Of a stretch of 7,183 nt of DNA, positions 5,081 through 7,183 are shown piece by piece. A model generated the notes under the pieces. It was not told the origin of the DNA. It searched no databases and saw only the letters and a program-made list of their open reading frames with translations. Numbering within the stretch: the first letter of the stretch is position 1; every line of letters starts with the position of its first letter. A program made the translations under genes and the position numbers. This DNA comes from Kiritimatiellia bacterium (GTDB lineage Bacteria > Verrucomicrobiota > Kiritimatiellia > RFP12 > UBA1067). The stretch lies in assembly GCA_017412325.1 (NCBI GenBank), contig JAFPYE010000018.1:1-7183 (forward strand). The letters run 5' to 3'.

Positions 5081-6899
5081 GCCGATCGCGGGAAAACTTG
5101 CGGTCGAGTTCGCGCGTCGACGTGAAGATCATCGTCGGCTTGTTCCGCGGATCGACGTAAGGCATACGGCACGCGCTCAGCTCCTCGACGAGCTGGCGCG
5201 CGCCTTTTTCCGTCAAGGCGGTCGCCGCGCCCGCGTAGGACCGGGCGATGGACTTGGCGACCAGCTCCTCGCGCCAGCGCGCGCCGCTTTTCGCCGCGCC
5301 GCCCTCGGCGAGGTCGCGGGCGATGGTTGCAAGGATGGCGGACGGCGGGAGGTCGCCGAGCAGCTGCGGCACGGCGTCGATCTTGAACGTGTCCTGCCCG
5401 AACTCTTCGATGGCGAAGCCGATGTCGGCGAGCACGGCCTTCGCGGCCTTGAGGCGTGCGAAGTCGGCGGGCGCGAGGCGGCAGGTCTCGGGAATGAGGA
5501 GCGGCTGCGCGGCGGTCGCGTCGGACGGGATGCGGCCGAGGAGCCGCTCGTAGGCGATGCGCTCGCGCGCGGCGCGCGGGTGGATTGTGACGATCCCCGC
5601 GTCGGTTTCGATGAGGAGGTAGCCCGATTCCGTCTGCGCCAGATACTTGAACCATTGCCACGGCTTCGCGGCGGTCGAGTTGGGCGCGACGGCAAATTCG
5701 ACCTGGACCGGCGCAGGGGTGGGCGCTGGAGCAGGCTTTTGGGCGGCGGCTTCCCGGGGCGCTAGGGGGGCTAGGGTTTCTAGGGTATCTAGGGTTTCTA
5801 GGGTATCTAGGGGTTCTAGTTTTTCTAGTTTCCCTAGTCTCCCTAGATCCCCTAGTTTCCCTAGCTCTTCTAGTCTCCCTAGCCCCCCTAGCCCCTCTGG
5901 CGCCTTCGGGGCCAGCGCGGCCGTAATCGCGTTTGCAATCGCGTTCTTGACAGTGGTGTTGTCCCTGAATCGCACTTCGCGCTTCGTCGGATGCACGTTG
6001 ACGTCGACCATCGTCGGCGGCAGCGTGATGAAGAGGATCGCCGCCGGGCGCACGTCGCCTTGCCGCCGCGGATACGCCTCCTTGAGCGCATAGGCGATGG
6101 AGGGCGCGGTGGCCGGCCGCCCGTTGATGAAGATGTACTGCTCGCGGCGCGTCGGCGTATTGAGGTTGGGCCGCTCGAGGAAGCCCGCGACCCTGACCTC
6201 GCCCGCGCCGCCGTCCACGTCCAGCAGATCGTCCGCGAAATCCTTTCCGAACAGGTCGCGCACGCGGTCTTCCGTCCGGGCGGCGGGCGCGAGACGGTAG
6301 AGTTCGCGCCCGTCCAGCGTCAGCGAAAACCCGATGGCCGGATGCGCGAGCGCGTGGACGGTGAAAATCTGCTTGATGTGGTTTTCCTCCGTGACGGCGG
6401 CGCGCAGGAACTTGCGGCGCGCGGGCACGTTGCAGAAGAGGTCGCGCACCTCGACGAGCGTGCCGGGCGGGCATCCCGCCGCCGTGATGTCGGCGAGCTG
6501 CCCGGCGTTGACGGTCAGGCGCGTCCCCTCGTCGGCGTCATGCCGGCGCGTGACGAGCGTGAAGCGCGAGACGGAGGCGATGGAGGGAATCGCCTCGCCG
6601 CGGAAGCCGAGCGTGTCGATCCGCTCGATGTCGTCCACGTCGAGGATCTTCGAGGTCGCCTGCCGCTCGAGCGAAAGGACGGCGTCCTCGCGCGTCATCC
6701 CGCAGCCGTCGTCCTGCACGGCGACGAGCTTGCGCCCGCCCTGCGCGACGGAAATGCGGATGGCCTTCGACCCCGCGTCGATGGCGTTCTCGACGAGTTC
6801 CTTGACGACGCTCGCCGGACGTTCGACGACCTCGCCTGCCGCAATCTTGTTGGCGACGTGAAGGGGGAGAACCCGGACGTGTCCGTCGCGCGCGGCCAT
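5073..6899 (-). CDS. mutL: DNA mismatch repair protein MutL
   Basis: MutL is the GHKL-ATPase matchmaker that couples MutS mismatch recognition to strand incision and excision. The 608-residue length is normal. ATPase motifs are complete: Glu34 and Asn38 in ELVENAIDAG, DDGCG (63-67), and GFRGEA (98-103). DLFCNVPARRKFL and NVHPTKREVRF, with Lys306 matching E. coli Lys307, mark the transducer domain. A linker (about 333-405) contains a strict LxxLxxL run (337-379) encoded by a CTAG array, then a Pro/Ala stretch. The C-terminal dimerisation domain follows. In the endonuclease motif DQHA(X)2E(X)4E, this protein reads HPRA(X)2E(X)4E at 440-451. The CPHGRPT region reads DPRNKPT (583-589), so Asp, His and Cys metal ligands are missing. 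It may therefore lack nickase activity, as E. coli MutL does. The ATG lies within the upstream gene's TGA (TGATG), with no clear ribosome binding site, suggesting translational coupling. Confidence 0.96.
   Translation of the reverse strand: MAARDGHVRVLPLHVANKIAAGEVVERPASVVKELVENAIDAGSKAIRISVAQGGRKLVAVQDDGCGMTREDAVLSLERQATSKILDVDDIERIDTLGFRGEAIPSIASVSRFTLVTRRHDADEGTRLTVNAGQLADITAAGCPPGTLVEVRDLFCNVPARRKFLRAAVTEENHIKQIFTVHALAHPAIGFSLTLDGRELYRLAPAARTEDRVRDLFGKDFADDLLDVDGGAGEVRVAGFLERPNLNTPTRREQYIFINGRPATAPSIAYALKEAYPRRQGDVRPAAILFITLPPTMVDVNVHPTKREVRFRDNTTVKNAIANAITAALAPKAPEGLGGLGRLEELGKLGDLGRLGKLEKLEPLDTLETLDTLETLAPLAPREAAAQKPAPAPTPAPVQVEFAVAPNSTAAKPWQWFKYLAQTESGYLLIETDAGIVTIHPRAARERIAYERLLGRIPSDATAAQPLLIPETCRLAPADFARLKAAKAVLADIGFAIEEFGQDTFKIDAVPQLLGDLPPSAILATIARDLAEGGAAKSGARWREELVAKSIARSYAGAATALTEKGARQLVEELSACRMPYVDPRNKPTMIFTSTRELDRKFSRDRPT
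5762..5891. repeat. Array of 15 CTAG units at exact 9-base period, mirror-arranged, inside mutL
   Basis: CTAG occurs at 5762, 5771, 5780 and every 9 bases to 5888 without a break: 15 copies. The six leftmost units read CTAGGG. Six of the seven rightmost carry CCCTAG. The array is symmetric about the CTAG at 5825-5828. Comparing the left half with the reverse complement of the right half, I count 48 identities in 67 positions. Units 5771-5788 and 5789-5806 are a perfect 18-base tandem duplication. Because 9 is a multiple of 3 the frame is kept. Each unit supplies one CTA leucine codon on the mutL strand, giving Leu every third residue (337-379). A degenerate sixteenth unit (CTGG at 5897) may follow. 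Confidence 0.95.
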
Positions 6900-7183
6900 C
6901 AGAAGTCCAGGTTGAGGTTGCGGCGGATGAACGTCGGGATGTCGAGGTCCTCGCCGTTCCAGACCGTCGGCTCGGCGTTGTTGAAGCGGCCGCGTCCCTG
7001 CGGGCCCGCCTGGAGCGGATTGCGCGCCTTCGCCTTTTTCCGGCCGCTGCCGCCGGGCGCGGGCGCCGCTGCGCCGCCGTCCGCCGCGTCGTCGCCGCCG
7101 GACTCGAAGAGCAGGACGACGACGGAGAGCCGCCCCGTGAAGGTCGCCTCGTCGTTGACGGTCGCGAGGTCGAAGGTCGTGTG
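6899..7183 (-). CDS. ftsZ: Probable cell division protein FtsZ, C-terminal 94 residues
   Basis: The frame is open from the right edge to the TGA at 6901-6899. FtsZ is the tubulin-like GTPase that forms the division ring. The visible part begins at the end of the globular domain: a beta-strand-like stretch GRLSVVVLLFES follows VNDEATF, in the place where FtsZ has its last core strands. A disordered linker rich in Gly, Ala, Asp and basic residues follows (GGDDAADGG, then GRKKAKAR). The end, DLDIPTFIRRNLNLDF, matches the conserved FtsZ tail peptide (IPxFxRR type) that binds membrane tethers such as FtsA and ZipA. The GTPase domain with its GGGTGTG and T7 motifs is outside the window, so the call rests mainly on the tail. 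The gene overlaps the mutL start by one base (TGATG), implying one transcript. Confidence 0.7.
   Translation of the reverse strand, partial: HTTFDLATVNDEATFTGRLSVVVLLFESGGDDAADGGAAAPAPGGSGRKKAKARNPLQAGPQGRGRFNNAEPTVWNGEDLDIPTFIRRNLNLDF

Noticed and set aside
5762..5891. CTAGGG/CCCTAG array as telomere-like repeat or CRISPR array
   Set aside because: It resembles telomeric TTTAGGG only superficially, with a 9-base period, and lies inside an intact coding sequence. The units are far too short for CRISPR repeats and there are no spacers or cas genes.
4846..6474. A 542-codon open frame on the minus strand over mutL and the lyase
   Set aside because: It overlaps MutL on the same strand in another frame and runs antisense into the lyase. 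Its composition is Arg/Ala-biased with no recognisable domain.

Overview
The window is GC-rich bacterial DNA, with third codon positions mostly G or C and many long shadow frames as a result. It carries five protein-coding genes and almost no free space. The only gap above 200 bases is the AT-rich divergent promoter region at 3978-4183. The gene set fits a Gram-negative, probably anaerobic or host-associated bacterium: a long single-chain PurL with fused glutaminase, a short CstA transporter, a sialic-acid-lyase-type aldolase, MutL, and an FtsZ tail. My best guess is the Verrucomicrobiota/Kiritimatiellota (PVC) group. That is an impression from protein style, not something the sequence proves.

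Layout from left to right. The C-terminal two thirds of purL (1-2496, +) enters from outside the window. It converges on cstA (2514-3977, -) with a 17-base gap. cstA is divergent from an N-acetylneuraminate lyase-like gene (4184-5080, +), and each has a recognisable promoter and ribosome binding site in the shared spacer. The lyase converges on mutL (5073-6899, -) with an 8-base tail-to-tail overlap. mutL starts inside the stop codon (TGATG) of a gene running in from the right edge (6899-7183, -), whose tail looks like the C-terminal linker and conserved end peptide of FtsZ.

The most unusual content lies inside two conserved housekeeping genes. In mutL, the linker between the ATPase and C-terminal domains is encoded by an array of 15 CTAG tetranucleotides at exactly 9-base spacing (5762-5891). 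The array is mirror-arranged, CTAGGG units on the left and CCCTAG units on the right, about a central CTAG. In purL, the linker before the glutaminase domain contains a 7-base-period array (about 1667-1729), also mirror-arranged: GACG units on the left, CGTC units on the right. Two unrelated linkers in 7 kb share one architecture, which suggests a family of short-period palindromic repeats that inserts or expands in tolerant interdomain positions. The MutL C-terminal domain also appears to lack the metal-binding residues of the MutL endonuclease.

The divergent cstA/lyase pair suggests a link through pyruvate: the lyase family releases pyruvate from sialic acid, and some CstA-family proteins transport pyruvate. 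This link is inferred.
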